From Cloacimonetes bacterium UBA5210 (GTDB taxonomy: Bacteria > Cloacimonadota > Cloacimonadia > Cloacimonadales > Cloacimonadaceae), in NCBI GenBank assembly GCA_002412625.1, contig DHVK01000034.1, forward strand, positions 1-33,541: a stretch of DNA of 33,541 bases, read 5' to 3'. Made by a program: the position numbers and the translations under genes. Each line of letters begins with the position of its first letter. Position 1 is the stretch's first letter. Below, one piece after another: positions 8,336 to 17,351 of this stretch. Below the pieces are notes generated by a model that had not been told where the DNA came from, ran no database searches, and saw only the letters and a list, made by a program, of their open reading frames with translations.

Positions 8336-9333
8336 TACGCGAAGCGATGCACTACAAGGACTTGCGCCATAACATCTTGAGGTGTGAACTATGTCCTCAT
8401 TACTGCTTGATGCGCTCTGGCGAACAGGGTAAATGCAGGAGCAGAGAGAATGTGTCCGGAAAGCTGATTGCCACAAACTATGCACGCGCAATCGGCTTGA
8501 GTCTGGACCCTATTGAAAAGAAGCCGTTGTATCACTTTCGCCCCGGTTCAAAGATAGTCTCCTTGGGGCCCAATTCCTGCAATCTTGCTTGCCGCTTTTG
8601 TCAGAATTACAGCATCTCACAATTTGAAAGCCCCACCAGATGGATGGATCTTGACGATCTACATCGACTGATTGGGGAGTATTCAAGTCTCCGACAAGTA
8701 GCCTTTACCTATACAGAACCTCTGACCTGGTATGAATACATCTATGATTTCGCTACCCGGTATCCGGATACAGATGTGGTTCTAATCAGTAACGGCTTCA
8801 TCAATCCTGCGCCCTTAGCGGAGCTATTGCCCCATATCAAAGCCTTGAACATCGATCTGAAATCCGGTACTAAGGAATTTTACGAGCAAGAATGTGGTGG
8901 CAAGCAAGAGCCGGTGCTAAACAGCATACAATTGATCCATGCTGCCGGAGTGCATCTGGAGCTTACCTATCTTTTGATTCCCGGGCTAAACGACAGCAAA
9001 TATGAACTGGAGTGGATCAGTAGCTTTATGGCAAAGCTAAGCCCGGATATGCCGCTACATATTTCCGCGTATCATCCTGATTACAAAATGGATATCCCTC
9101 CCACAACCGCAGATGATATCGCCCGGGCAGTAACTCTCGCCCGCAAGTCGCTTAACTATGTCTATGGAGGGAATATTCCTCTGGAAGATCTGATGCAGAC
9201 TGCGTGCCCGGATTGCGGGACTACTGTTATTCAGCGCGGTTTCGGGTATTGCACAAACCATTTGGATGCCCAAGCTAAATGTCCGATGTGTGGCAGAGCG
9301 ATTTATGGAGTATTCGATCACAAAGTTCATTAA
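8323..9333 (+). CDS. amrS: AmmeMemoRadiSam-type radical SAM enzyme
   Basis: The 336-aa product belongs to the radical SAM family found with AMMECR1 and Memo proteins. The cluster motif CNLACRFC gives C86, C90 and C93. The family-specific N-terminus CELCPHYCLMRSGEQGKCRSR and the phrase DPIEKKPLYHFRPGS are present. The C-terminal ~55 residues carry two further CxxC pairs (CPDCG, CPMCG) that could bind zinc or a second cluster. The natural substrate is not established to my knowledge. No AMMECR1 or Memo gene lies in the window. It overlaps waaA at the start (AGGA 8 bases upstream of ATG) and the next gene at its end. Confidence 0.9.
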   Translation: MSAIIREAMHYKDLRHNILRCELCPHYCLMRSGEQGKCRSRENVSGKLIATNYARAIGLSLDPIEKKPLYHFRPGSKIVSLGPNSCNLACRFCQNYSISQFESPTRWMDLDDLHRLIGEYSSLRQVAFTYTEPLTWYEYIYDFATRYPDTDVVLISNGFINPAPLAELLPHIKALNIDLKSGTKEFYEQECGGKQEPVLNSIQLIHAAGVHLELTYLLIPGLNDSKYELEWISSFMAKLSPDMPLHISAYHPDYKMDIPPTTADDIARAVTLARKSLNYVYGGNIPLEDLMQTACPDCGTTVIQRGFGYCTNHLDAQAKCPMCGRAIYGVFDHKVH

Positions 9334-9673
9334 GACACTTCGCCTTAGCGACCTTATCCTGGTCGGGATCTGTTTGGTAGCAGCGGTTCTTGTGTATCGG
9401 TCACTGGCTTCAGAGACCACTAAACTGTACATCTATAAAGGTGAGCAGCTGTTTGGCATATACTCTTTGCAAACAGATAGATCGATCGTGATTGACGAAC
9501 ACAATACGGTGGTCATCAGCGGAGGCAAAGCTGCCATAAGCTTTAGCGACTGTCCTGATAAACGCTGCATGAAACAGGGCTATAATCGTTCATTGCCAAT
9601 TATCTGCTTGCCGAACAGATTGGTATTGGAGTTCAAGAGTTCCGATGCTGACCGCAAATTGATCCTGCAATAG
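9305..9673 (+). CDS. NusG domain II-like membrane-anchored protein
   Basis: The product of about 122 aa has one N-terminal transmembrane helix (about residues 16-34 from this start). An extracytoplasmic domain follows, containing SDCPDKRCMKQG and LPIICLPNRLVLEF, the signature of stand-alone NusG_II proteins. It is unrelated in role to the transcription factor NusG. The two-cysteine motif suggests a disulfide or a metal/redox site; the function is unknown. In Firmicutes such proteins often sit near apbE and Rnf-like genes; here apbE is 12 kb away. I prefer the ATG at 9305; an in-frame ATG at 9266 lies deeper inside amrS. The ribosome site is weak, so coupling to amrS (29-base overlap) is likely. 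Confidence 0.82.
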   Translation: MEYSITKFIKTLRLSDLILVGICLVAAVLVYRSLASETTKLYIYKGEQLFGIYSLQTDRSIVIDEHNTVVISGGKAAISFSDCPDKRCMKQGYNRSLPIICLPNRLVLEFKSSDADRKLILQ

Positions 9674-9680
9674 GAGTATC

Positions 9681-11612
9681 ATGAAAATTGCTTTGTATGC
9701 CTCAAATCATGGATTTGGCCACGCTACGCGCGTTTCTGCTCTGGCAAGCAGCCTGATCGATCTCGGTGCTTATGTGTATATCTGCACAGACCGTCCCCGG
9801 TTTCTGTTTAATGACCTGCGCAGCGAATATTGGGAGTTTAAAAAAGCGCAAATAGATAGGGGAGTGGTTCACAAGGAGAACCTGTTAAGTGATATAGATG
9901 CCACAAAATCTGCGTTACTAAAGCTTATTGAGAATAGGGAAGAGCTGGTCGGTAGAGAAACTCTGTTCCTTAGGGAAAATCAGATTGACTTGGTGATTGC
10001 GGATATCCCCTTTTTGATTGCCGAAGCATGTTTATATGCCGAAGTACCGGTGTTTGCGGTCAGCAACTTCGACTGGTACTTTATCTATGAAGAGCTGTTC
10101 CGGGATGATCCGGACATGCTACCGGTCTTGAATACAATATGGGGATTGTATCATCGGATGAATCGCAGTTATCTATTGGATTTAGGATCAAGTGAGAGTG
10201 TGCCGGGTTTCAAGAACCCCAAATCCGGTGGTTTGATCGCCAGGAGAAGAAAAGAGTACACTGATATCCACACCAGGTTTTCAATAGGAAAATCTGAAAA
10301 GATCCTGCTCATGATGTTTGGTGGAGAGGGCATCCTTGACATCCCGATTGATAAGATATGCGAAGCTTGGGAAGGAACGGTTCTTAGTCCATACTCCGGA
10401 TACACGGCATCGAACCTGAAGTGTGTATCCGCCGATGAAGATTTTCTGAGTATCATGCACTACGCTGATTTGGTTTTGTGTAAACCGGGATATAGCACTT
10501 TCGCGGAAGTCTTGAGTCAGGGGAAATCCATGGTCTATATTCCCAGACAGAATTATCCGGAAGAAAGGGTGCTAATCGAAGGCGTAAAGGACTATCCGGG
10601 TGCGATTATGGTGGAGCAGTTTCCAGAGGAAGTGGGGGAGATCAGGGAACTTTTTGCCCAAGTACCCCGGGGTGACTTCCGAAAGCACACGGCAAATACG
10701 AGATTGGCCGGTACGATGCTTAACGAGTATCTAAAGATAAAGTATCCGCTGGATCGTATTGTAAGTGTCTTTGACCTTGGTTCTAACAACATGAACTATG
10801 TGTTATTCAATAAAAGCCAAAACCGGGTTATTCACCGATTCTGGTGCACAACCGGCTTAGGCTTGGGTTACGCGGATGGAAAGCTGAGCGAAACCAGCAT
10901 TGAGCTCAGCCTGCAAAACATGGCGGAAATCATGGATATAGATGCAGCTATAGAATCACAAAAAAAGCTGATCGCCACCGGAATATGCCGTAAAGCTGAA
11001 AACGCTGACGAGTTTCTACGGCACATTAGTGAACGTTGGAATGTATCAACCAAAATCATCAATGCGAAGACAGAAATGAAGTATAGCTGGCGGGCTGCTG
11101 AGGATTCCATGATTTCGGGTTACGCGAACATGGTTCTTGATATCGGAGGCGCAAGTACCGAAGTGTCCTGGCTTAGTAAAAGGGGAATTCAGACCGGTGT
11201 ATCCCTGGATATAGGTTTATTGAGCCTGACTGAGCGGGAAGCCTCCGGAGAAAATATTCGTGATGTTGTAAGTGCCGAGTTTTCCGGTTTACCAGAGCTT
11301 GAGAAAGTCAGGTTGATTGTCGTCGGACTTACCGCAACAGTCCTTCTGCGCTACATTAGAGGGTTCAGCTTCGTGCAAACTCTGGAACTTAATGGGTCAA
11401 TGTTGAGCACCCACGAGCTTAGTAAGCTGGAAAACAATATCATGACACAGAATACTGATGAATACGAGAAACTGGCGCATAGCGCGCGCGAGATTAACTC
11501 GATGCGAATCGCAGCTGTAGTTGTGCAGCTATTGCTGGACAGATATCATAGTCCAGATTTTGTGGTTTGTAATGACGGAATTAATATAGGATATGCAAAG
11601 TGGATGAAATAA
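9681..11612 (+). CDS. Fusion of MurG-like glycosyltransferase and Ppx/GppA phosphatase domains
   Basis: The 643-aa product joins two domains. Residues 1-350 resemble GT-B nucleotide-sugar transferases of the MurG/L-arabinokinase N-domain type: SNHGFGHATR at 8-17, PVFAVSNFDWYF, and YADLVLCKPGYSTFAEVLSQGK from 261. Residues 360-643 resemble the Ppx/GppA ASKHA fold. FDLGSNNMNYVLF starts at 364 (phosphate-1 loop) and LDIGGASTEVSWL at 486 (phosphate-2 loop). E465 sits where the catalytic Glu of E. coli Ppx (E121) is expected, and GLTATVLLRYIRG and NDGINIGYAKW match family positions. It could hydrolyse polyphosphate or (p)ppGpp and transfer a sugar. Both activities are inference. The frame is continuous with no sign of frameshift. 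It overlaps the DAHP synthase start by 13 bases. Confidence 0.82.
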   Translation: MKIALYASNHGFGHATRVSALASSLIDLGAYVYICTDRPRFLFNDLRSEYWEFKKAQIDRGVVHKENLLSDIDATKSALLKLIENREELVGRETLFLRENQIDLVIADIPFLIAEACLYAEVPVFAVSNFDWYFIYEELFRDDPDMLPVLNTIWGLYHRMNRSYLLDLGSSESVPGFKNPKSGGLIARRRKEYTDIHTRFSIGKSEKILLMMFGGEGILDIPIDKICEAWEGTVLSPYSGYTASNLKCVSADEDFLSIMHYADLVLCKPGYSTFAEVLSQGKSMVYIPRQNYPEERVLIEGVKDYPGAIMVEQFPEEVGEIRELFAQVPRGDFRKHTANTRLAGTMLNEYLKIKYPLDRIVSVFDLGSNNMNYVLFNKSQNRVIHRFWCTTGLGLGYADGKLSETSIELSLQNMAEIMDIDAAIESQKKLIATGICRKAENADEFLRHISERWNVSTKIINAKTEMKYSWRAAEDSMISGYANMVLDIGGASTEVSWLSKRGIQTGVSLDIGLLSLTEREASGENIRDVVSAEFSGLPELEKVRLIVVGLTATVLLRYIRGFSFVQTLELNGSMLSTHELSKLENNIMTQNTDEYEKLAHSAREINSMRIAAVVVQLLLDRYHSPDFVVCNDGINIGYAKWMK

Positions 11613-12367
11613 CACACAATTTTCCCGGCACTTTTAGTGTCATAGCAGGCCCCTGCTCAATTGAGGGCTATGACGGCTTGTATCAGAGCGCATTAGCTTT
11701 GAAGGAGCTGGGCATCAAGTATCTGAGAGGAGGAGCCTATAAGCTTCGAACTTCAGTACATAGCTTTCGTGGCTTAGGGGATTCCGGTATCCTGCATCTG
11801 GAAAACGTGGGCAATGAGCTTGGTTTGAAAACCGTATCTGAATGCACCCAAACAGACAAGGTCGAGTTTATGGCTCAACACATTGATATCCTGGTGGTTG
11901 GTACCAGAAATATGCACAACTATCCCTTGTTGGAACTATTGGGAAAAATTGACAATCCGGTTATCTTAAAGCGTGGTATAGCTTCTACTTACGACGAATG
12001 GATGGCTGCCGCCGAATACATCATCGAAAACGGAAATGAGCAGGTGATTCTTTGCGAACGGGGTATTCGAACTTTTGAACCTGAGACCAGATATACCCTG
12101 GATATTTCTGCGATTCAAGTGATGAAGCAAAAAACCGGACTTCCGATCATAATAGATCCGTCTCACGCTGCCGGTTATCGGGATTTGGTGCCTTCTCTGG
12201 CCTTTGCGGCGATAGCTGCCGGAGCAGACGGTCTGATGATCGAATGCCGGGTAAACCCTTGTGATAGTATCTGTGATGCAAACCAAACTATTGATCCACG
12301 TTCCTTAAAACACATTTTGAATGCAGTGCCGGACTTAAGGCATCATCTAATCAGGCGGGATTTGTGA
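11600..12367 (+). CDS. aroF: 3-deoxy-7-phosphoheptulonate (DAHP) synthase, type I-beta
   Basis: The enzyme condenses phosphoenolpyruvate with erythrose 4-phosphate, the first step of the shikimate pathway. The 255-aa TIM barrel has AGPCSIE near the start, GGAYKLRTS (K48), LKRG, LCERGIRTFE, DPSHAAGYRD and a C-terminal metal site (IEC, DANQ). It lacks the ACT or ferredoxin-like regulatory domain of Thermotoga-type enzymes, so feedback control by that route is not expected. The usual KPRTS reads KLRTS. The related KdsA is less likely because LCERGIRTFE and the overall pattern follow DAHP synthase. It starts with GTG inside the preceding gene and ends in a GTGA overlap with miaB. Confidence 0.88.
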   Translation: MDEITHNFPGTFSVIAGPCSIEGYDGLYQSALALKELGIKYLRGGAYKLRTSVHSFRGLGDSGILHLENVGNELGLKTVSECTQTDKVEFMAQHIDILVVGTRNMHNYPLLELLGKIDNPVILKRGIASTYDEWMAAAEYIIENGNEQVILCERGIRTFEPETRYTLDISAIQVMKQKTGLPIIIDPSHAAGYRDLVPSLAFAAIAAGADGLMIECRVNPCDSICDANQTIDPRSLKHILNAVPDLRHHLIRRDL

Positions 12368-13644
12368 AGTTCCATATAGAAACTTATGGCTGTCAGATGA
12401 ATGTGGCCGATAGTGAACTGATTCACTCGATTCTGCTGGACGCTGGATTTCAGCCCGCGGATGGCTTGGATGATACTGATATTTTGCTCTTCAATACATG
12501 CTCTGTGCGTGAACACGCCGAGCAGCGGGTACTGGGCAGGATCTCTAACGAGAGATATCGAAAGAAAGCAAAACCATGGTTCAAAATCGTGCTTTTGGGT
12601 TGCATGGCCCAAAGAATAGGGCAGAGGCTGATTGAGGAAGATCTGGGCATCGATTATGCCATTGGTGTAGATCAATACAGAGCCCTTCCCCACATATTGG
12701 CCCAAGAAACCGGTTCGGCACTGGATTTTGATTCCAAGGAAGTATATGAGCAATTGCTCCCAATTCATCAAGGTTCACGATGCGCTTATGTTACAATTAT
12801 GCGGGGTTGCAACAACTTCTGTTCCTACTGCATCGTTCCGCACGTGCGTGGCAGAGAACGCAGCCGACCTTATCTGGATATCCTTCATGATGTGCAGAGC
12901 GCTGTACACAATGACATGCTGGATATCAGTTTGCTGGGTCAAAACGTCAACTCCTTCCACTCACGTGATCTCAGCTTTCCGGATTTACTACAAAAGATCA
13001 GTGAGGATGTACCTGAGCTGTATCGTTTAAGGTTTGTTACCTCTCACCCCAAGGACCTCTCCGACAGACTGGTAGAAGTAATGGCGATTAACCCTAAAGT
13101 ATGCGAACACATACACTTGCCTATGCAAAGCGGAAGTAACGGGATTCTCAACCGGATGAACCGATCCTACACCTTTGAAAAGTACCACGGAAGGATTCAA
13201 GCTCTCAGAAACGCCATTCCGCACATTTCGATCACCACTGACCTTATCGCAGGATTCCCAGGTGAAACCGATGCTCAGTTTGAGGAAACCCTCAAAGCTA
13301 TGCAGGAGATCGAGTTCGACTATGCTTTCTGCTTCAAATACAGCCCCCGCGACGGAACTGAGGCGGCAAGCTTCGAGGATCAGATTCCTGAGGCTTTGCG
13401 TTTAGACCGCTTACAACGGATGATAGAACTGCAGCGGGATATTACTTTGCGCAAGTTCAGAGCTCAGATCGGAAAAGTGGTGGAAGTCTATGTGGAAGAT
13501 TTTAGTAAAAAAAGTAAAGCGCAGATATCCGGTAAGACCCGTGATTATAAGATTGCTGTTTTGAGTGGCGATGAAAGTCAAATCGGAAAACTGGTACAAA
13601 CCAGAGTAATAGACGCCACTGCCGGGACACTGATATGCGAGTAA
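12364..13644 (+). CDS. miaB: tRNA-2-methylthio-N6-dimethylallyladenosine synthase
   Basis: MiaB adds the methylthio group to i6A37 in tRNAs reading UNN codons. The 426-aa product has the full layout. An N-terminal UPF0004 domain has three cluster cysteines (C10 in ETYGCQMN, C46 in NTCSVRE, C80 in GCMAQR). The radical SAM motif is C149, C153, C156 in CNNFCSYCIVPHVRGRERSRP. A C-terminal TRAM RNA-binding domain follows from about residue 365. CSVREHAE and RGRERSR favour MiaB over MtaB or RimO. The start is GTG, overlapping the stop of the DAHP synthase. No miaA is in the window. Confidence 0.94.
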   Translation: MKFHIETYGCQMNVADSELIHSILLDAGFQPADGLDDTDILLFNTCSVREHAEQRVLGRISNERYRKKAKPWFKIVLLGCMAQRIGQRLIEEDLGIDYAIGVDQYRALPHILAQETGSALDFDSKEVYEQLLPIHQGSRCAYVTIMRGCNNFCSYCIVPHVRGRERSRPYLDILHDVQSAVHNDMLDISLLGQNVNSFHSRDLSFPDLLQKISEDVPELYRLRFVTSHPKDLSDRLVEVMAINPKVCEHIHLPMQSGSNGILNRMNRSYTFEKYHGRIQALRNAIPHISITTDLIAGFPGETDAQFEETLKAMQEIEFDYAFCFKYSPRDGTEAASFEDQIPEALRLDRLQRMIELQRDITLRKFRAQIGKVVEVYVEDFSKKSKAQISGKTRDYKIAVLSGDESQIGKLVQTRVIDATAGTLICE

Positions 13645-13662
13645 CGCATTGTTGTGTTAAGA

Positions 13663-13701
13663 CATGTTATGTAAACATGCATGGCGCTGGCATATGCCAT
13701 G
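13663..13701. repeat. Two back-to-back small hairpins between miaB and the yicC-type gene
   Basis: CATGTT (13663-13668) pairs with AACATG (13674-13679). The very next base begins CATGGC (13680-13685), which pairs with GCCATG (13696-13701). The second loop contains part of a 10-base palindrome GGCATATGCC. No T tract follows directly; a run of T lies about 25 bases further on. They may be an RNA-processing or attenuation structure between two RNA-related genes. Confidence 0.35.
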
Positions 13702-13744
13702 AGCCTCAAACACATACCCCTATTCCTTTTTTACTGGAGATAAT

Positions 13745-14620
13745 ATGAAGAGTATGACCGGATTCGGAAAAAGCCATCGTAACCTACACAATATTGAATG
13801 CAACATAGAGATTAAAAGTGTTAACGGAAGATACCTGGACATCAAATGCTATTTGCCCCGTGAATTGAGCTTCTTTGAGTTTGCCGTCAGGAAGTCAACC
13901 TCAAGATACCTCGTGAGAGGCTCAATCGAGGTCAGGGTGAACATAAATGACTACCGTGAGCCCAAACTGCGTTTAAATGAGCCGAAATTGCTCAAGTACC
14001 ATGATATCATCAAGCAAGCACAAAAAGTCCTGAATCTACAGACAGATGTATCATTGGAGTTCTTGTTGAACGAACCGGGTGTAGTGGAGAGCACGAACCA
14101 GCTGAATGAAGACCCTGAGATATTGGATGTATTGATGCAGACCCTCGACGAAGCTTTGCAATCCATCCAGAAGTCTATGGAGGCTGAAGCGAAGGCCATC
14201 AAAGAAGTTTTGACAGAATCGATTAAAGTCGTAGAAATGTCTGTCCGTCGAGTATCCGAGCATGTGCAACCTTATAAAGAAGAACTCTTTACGAACATGA
14301 GGAAAAGAATTACGGACATTCTGACCAGCTATAACATCGAAAACACAGAGCAAAGGTTGATGCAAGAGCTTGCCATATATGTGGATAAGTATGATATACA
14401 AGAAGAGATATCGCGGTTAATCTCTCATATCAATACCTTCAATGAGACCATGAACAAGCCCGATGATATTGGTAAAACCCTCAACTTCATCCTGCAAGAA
14501 ATGCAGCGTGAATCCAACACCCTAGGTTCGAAGTTTTCCAATAGTAAGACTTTCAGTGATGTCCTGATCATCAAAGAAGAAATTGAAAAGTGTCGGGAGA
14601 TTGTGCAAAATGTATCCTGA
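13745..14620 (+). CDS. yicC: YicC/YloC-family endoribonuclease
   Basis: The 291-aa product starts MKSMTGFGKS, the family signature. It has the N-terminal YicC-like domain (GRYLDIKCYLPREL near residues 28-45) and the C-terminal DUF1732 region with EEISRLISHI, GKTLNFILQEMQRESNTLGSK and IIKEEIEKCREIVQN. E. coli YicC is reported to be an endoribonuclease that promotes degradation of small RNAs. Length matches the family (about 290 aa). GGAGA lies upstream of the ATG. It follows miaB after a 100-base gap and overlaps the next gene by 11 bases, in a cluster of RNA-metabolism genes that includes RNase R. Confidence 0.93.
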   Translation: MKSMTGFGKSHRNLHNIECNIEIKSVNGRYLDIKCYLPRELSFFEFAVRKSTSRYLVRGSIEVRVNINDYREPKLRLNEPKLLKYHDIIKQAQKVLNLQTDVSLEFLLNEPGVVESTNQLNEDPEILDVLMQTLDEALQSIQKSMEAEAKAIKEVLTESIKVVEMSVRRVSEHVQPYKEELFTNMRKRITDILTSYNIENTEQRLMQELAIYVDKYDIQEEISRLISHINTFNETMNKPDDIGKTLNFILQEMQRESNTLGSKFSNSKTFSDVLIIKEEIEKCREIVQNVS

Positions 14621-15047
14621 GCCAAAGTTAAGCTGGAGATCCTGGCCCTTTACCGAGCGTCCTCTCTCCTCTTCCCTATTACTGGTCTTCCTGCTTTTTT
14701 TAACCGCGTTTTTATATCGACTGGCAGTATTGGATTGGCAAATGCCCTTGTTCTATGTTCTCGGGCTTGCCCTCGTATATGGTAACCTTCTGCCCTACTT
14801 CATTATAACCGAATATTATCTCTATGACGACAAGATCATGGTCCGCTATCTGTTCTTTAAAGTTGAACGTCCCTGGACCGATTTTGGTTGTTTTTACCAA
14901 GACAAGCGTGGGATTATGCTTTCCACTTTCAAGATGCCCCGCAGGTTAGACCCTTTTCGGGGGCAATCTCTGCGCTTTTCAAAAACCCAAACTGAAGTAA
15001 ATGCCCTGCTTGAGTTTCTGAAGGACAAAATTGGGCGGCAATACTAA
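14610..15047 (+). CDS. Small two-span membrane protein, PH-like
   Basis: I do not recognise a named family. The product of about 145 aa has two adjacent transmembrane helices (about residues 20-40 and 45-70). A soluble part follows with ITEYYLYDDKIMVRYLFFKVERPWTDFGCFYQDKRGIMLSTF, which resembles bacterial PH-domain membrane proteins. I chose the ATG at 14610 because GGGAGA lies nine bases upstream; an earlier in-frame ATG at 14583 lies within the yicC-type gene and has no clear site. It sits between two ribonuclease genes with overlap upstream and 9 bases downstream, so it is surely cotranscribed with them. Confidence 0.75.
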   Translation: MYPEPKLSWRSWPFTERPLSSSLLLVFLLFLTAFLYRLAVLDWQMPLFYVLGLALVYGNLLPYFIITEYYLYDDKIMVRYLFFKVERPWTDFGCFYQDKRGIMLSTFKMPRRLDPFRGQSLRFSKTQTEVNALLEFLKDKIGRQY

Positions 15048-15056
15048 AGGAATATC

Positions 15057-17351
15057 ATGAACGACAATGAAATAAGGACCAGTATATTGGAAATGCTCTC
15101 AGGAGTGTATCCAAACGGCATGACATACAGCGAAATATGCAACAGAACGGGAGCCACAAAGAAGAACAAAACCGTGGTGAGTCAGATGCTCTCGACTTTG
15201 CTACTTGAAAGCAAACTGAAGAAAGAGCGAAAGCGCTACATCCTCAGAAAACAAGATAATGCCCCTGCGCAAACTCCAGTTAAGCCTGATTCCCCAAAAG
15301 AGCCAGCGATGCAAAGCGCGCAATTGATCGAAGGGATCTTTGATGCCACCTCATTGGCCAGAGATCGCTCGTTTGCCTTTGTACGATCCCCAGAAAAGGA
15401 TTACTTCATCGATAGCGAAGATATCTTGAATGCCTACCACAACGACGTGGTTCTGATCGAACCAAAAAAACGGGGCAGCCGCGGTGAACATGCCGTAGTT
15501 AGGCGCATTGTGAAGCGTGCAAATGAACTGATCCCCGGAGACATCTCAAAAGTTAAAAACCGGTGGATCTTTCTGCCCTCAAACCCGAAGATTCACAACT
15601 GGTTTGATATTCTTGATCTGGCCGGAGCTGAGCCCGGACAAAAAGTAATGCTGAGCGTTAGCAACTGGGGAGATCATCTGGCCGGAAAGATGCCCGGTGG
15701 CAAGATCACCGAAATCCTGGGAAAATCCGGAGACCCTCAGGTAGAATTGATGGCAGTTATCCGCCAGTATCAATTGCCCCTTGATTTCCCGGATGAAGTA
15801 TTGCAAGAAGTCCAGAAGATCCCTTTGGAGCCAAGCTTGGAGGATATCAGCCGGAGAAAGGATCTGCGAAAGCTATTCACGTTTACGATAGATCCGGCGT
15901 CTGCCAAGGATTTTGATGACGCAATCTCGATCGAACAAACCACTAAAGGATGGCGCTTGTGGGTTCACATCGCGGATGTAGCACATTATGTGGGTTTTGA
16001 CTCCGCCACGTTTGCAGAAGCAGCTGTGCGGGGCAACAGTTTTTACTTTCCCAAAAAAGTAATCCCCATGATTCCGGAACGCTTATCCAATCAGATCTGT
16101 AGCTTACGCCCGGATGAAGACAAGCTCGTGATGACGGTGGAGACGGAGTTTGACCGCAATGCCAATGTGCTGAATCAGAGATTGTATGAGGCGGTGATCA
16201 GATCCGATTCACGCTTGGCATATGAGGAAGTGGACGACTATTTTGAGGGCAAGAACCCCAAGCTCTCCCCCACCATGCAAAAAGCTTTGGATATTGGACG
16301 AGAGCTATCTGTCAAGCTCAGTAAGATACGCATTGACAATGGCTATGTATTCTTTGATTTACCAGAAATTGAATATGAGTATGACGAGGATGGCTTTGTG
16401 CACAGACTCGGGATCGCGGAAGAAACCGAGAGTCACAAGATGATCGAGAATTTCATGCTGGTGGCAAATGAATATACCGCGGCTGAACTATCGAAAAAGG
16501 CACCCACATCGATATACCGGATTCATGATGACCCTGATCCGCAGAAGATTGAGCGCATGGCACAAGTTCTTGATTTCTACGGTATTGCATATATTGAACA
16601 AGAAAACTTGAACAAAAGCGTTCAACATCTGCTGGCATCGTTACCAAACAAGGATTACCACCGTGTGTTTGACCGCATTATTCTGCGCAGCATGAAGAAG
16701 GCCAAGTATTCCACAATGCATATCCGGCACTTTGGCTTGTCTCTGGAAAACTACACTCACTTCACCAGCCCTATTCGCAGACTGTGTGACCTCTTGGTCC
16801 ACCATCTTTGCAAGATCCACGTGATTCATAGCGAAAAATTTAAACTCCGTAAGGAGCAGATCTCACGCTGGGCAAGTGTCGCTTCAGAGCAAGAACTTCA
16901 GGCAGATGCCGCAGAACGTGATATCGAGAAAGTGTACGGAGCCACCTTCATGCGGGATAAAATCGGTGAACAGTTTAGTGGACTAGTGATCTCGACTAAC
17001 AGTACCGGTGCCTTGGTGCGACTATCCGAGTTACCGGTTACGGCGATGCTGCAAAAAGATCAGTTTGGCAAAGGCAAATGGGAATACTACGATCGCGAAA
17101 TGCGCTTTGTTAACCCCAGAAGCGGAGAGTCTTTTGAACTCATGGACAGCGTCAAGGTGCGCATCCTGGATGTTAGTGATGATGTGTATCTTGAACTTAC
17201 CGGAGAGAAAGACAGTCACATTCACTATCATCGGATTAAGCGCACAGAGGCCAAACCCAAGCCAAGAACACGCAGAATTAAGGTTGACGCCAAACCCTCG
17301 GCCAAAAATCCTGACAAGAATCCTAGGAAACAAGGCAGGAATAAAAGATAA
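15057..17351 (+). CDS. rnr: Ribonuclease R
   Basis: This is a processive 3'-5' exoribonuclease of the RNase II/RNB family that degrades structured RNA. The 764-aa product has an N-terminal winged-helix domain (about 1-65) and cold-shock/OB domains (about 85-250). The RNB catalytic core includes DPASAKDFDDA, giving the metal-binding D279, D285, D287 and D288, and HFTSPIRRLCDLLVHH later. An S1 domain starts near 640 (FSGLVISTNSTGALVRL) and the tail is Lys/Arg-rich. The N-terminal winged helix and basic tail mark RNase R rather than RNase II. AAAGGA lies five bases before the ATG. Its stop overlaps the murI start (TAATG). Confidence 0.95.
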   Translation: MNDNEIRTSILEMLSGVYPNGMTYSEICNRTGATKKNKTVVSQMLSTLLLESKLKKERKRYILRKQDNAPAQTPVKPDSPKEPAMQSAQLIEGIFDATSLARDRSFAFVRSPEKDYFIDSEDILNAYHNDVVLIEPKKRGSRGEHAVVRRIVKRANELIPGDISKVKNRWIFLPSNPKIHNWFDILDLAGAEPGQKVMLSVSNWGDHLAGKMPGGKITEILGKSGDPQVELMAVIRQYQLPLDFPDEVLQEVQKIPLEPSLEDISRRKDLRKLFTFTIDPASAKDFDDAISIEQTTKGWRLWVHIADVAHYVGFDSATFAEAAVRGNSFYFPKKVIPMIPERLSNQICSLRPDEDKLVMTVETEFDRNANVLNQRLYEAVIRSDSRLAYEEVDDYFEGKNPKLSPTMQKALDIGRELSVKLSKIRIDNGYVFFDLPEIEYEYDEDGFVHRLGIAEETESHKMIENFMLVANEYTAAELSKKAPTSIYRIHDDPDPQKIERMAQVLDFYGIAYIEQENLNKSVQHLLASLPNKDYHRVFDRIILRSMKKAKYSTMHIRHFGLSLENYTHFTSPIRRLCDLLVHHLCKIHVIHSEKFKLRKEQISRWASVASEQELQADAAERDIEKVYGATFMRDKIGEQFSGLVISTNSTGALVRLSELPVTAMLQKDQFGKGKWEYYDREMRFVNPRSGESFELMDSVKVRILDVSDDVYLELTGEKDSHIHYHRIKRTEAKPKPRTRRIKVDAKPSAKNPDKNPRKQGRNKR

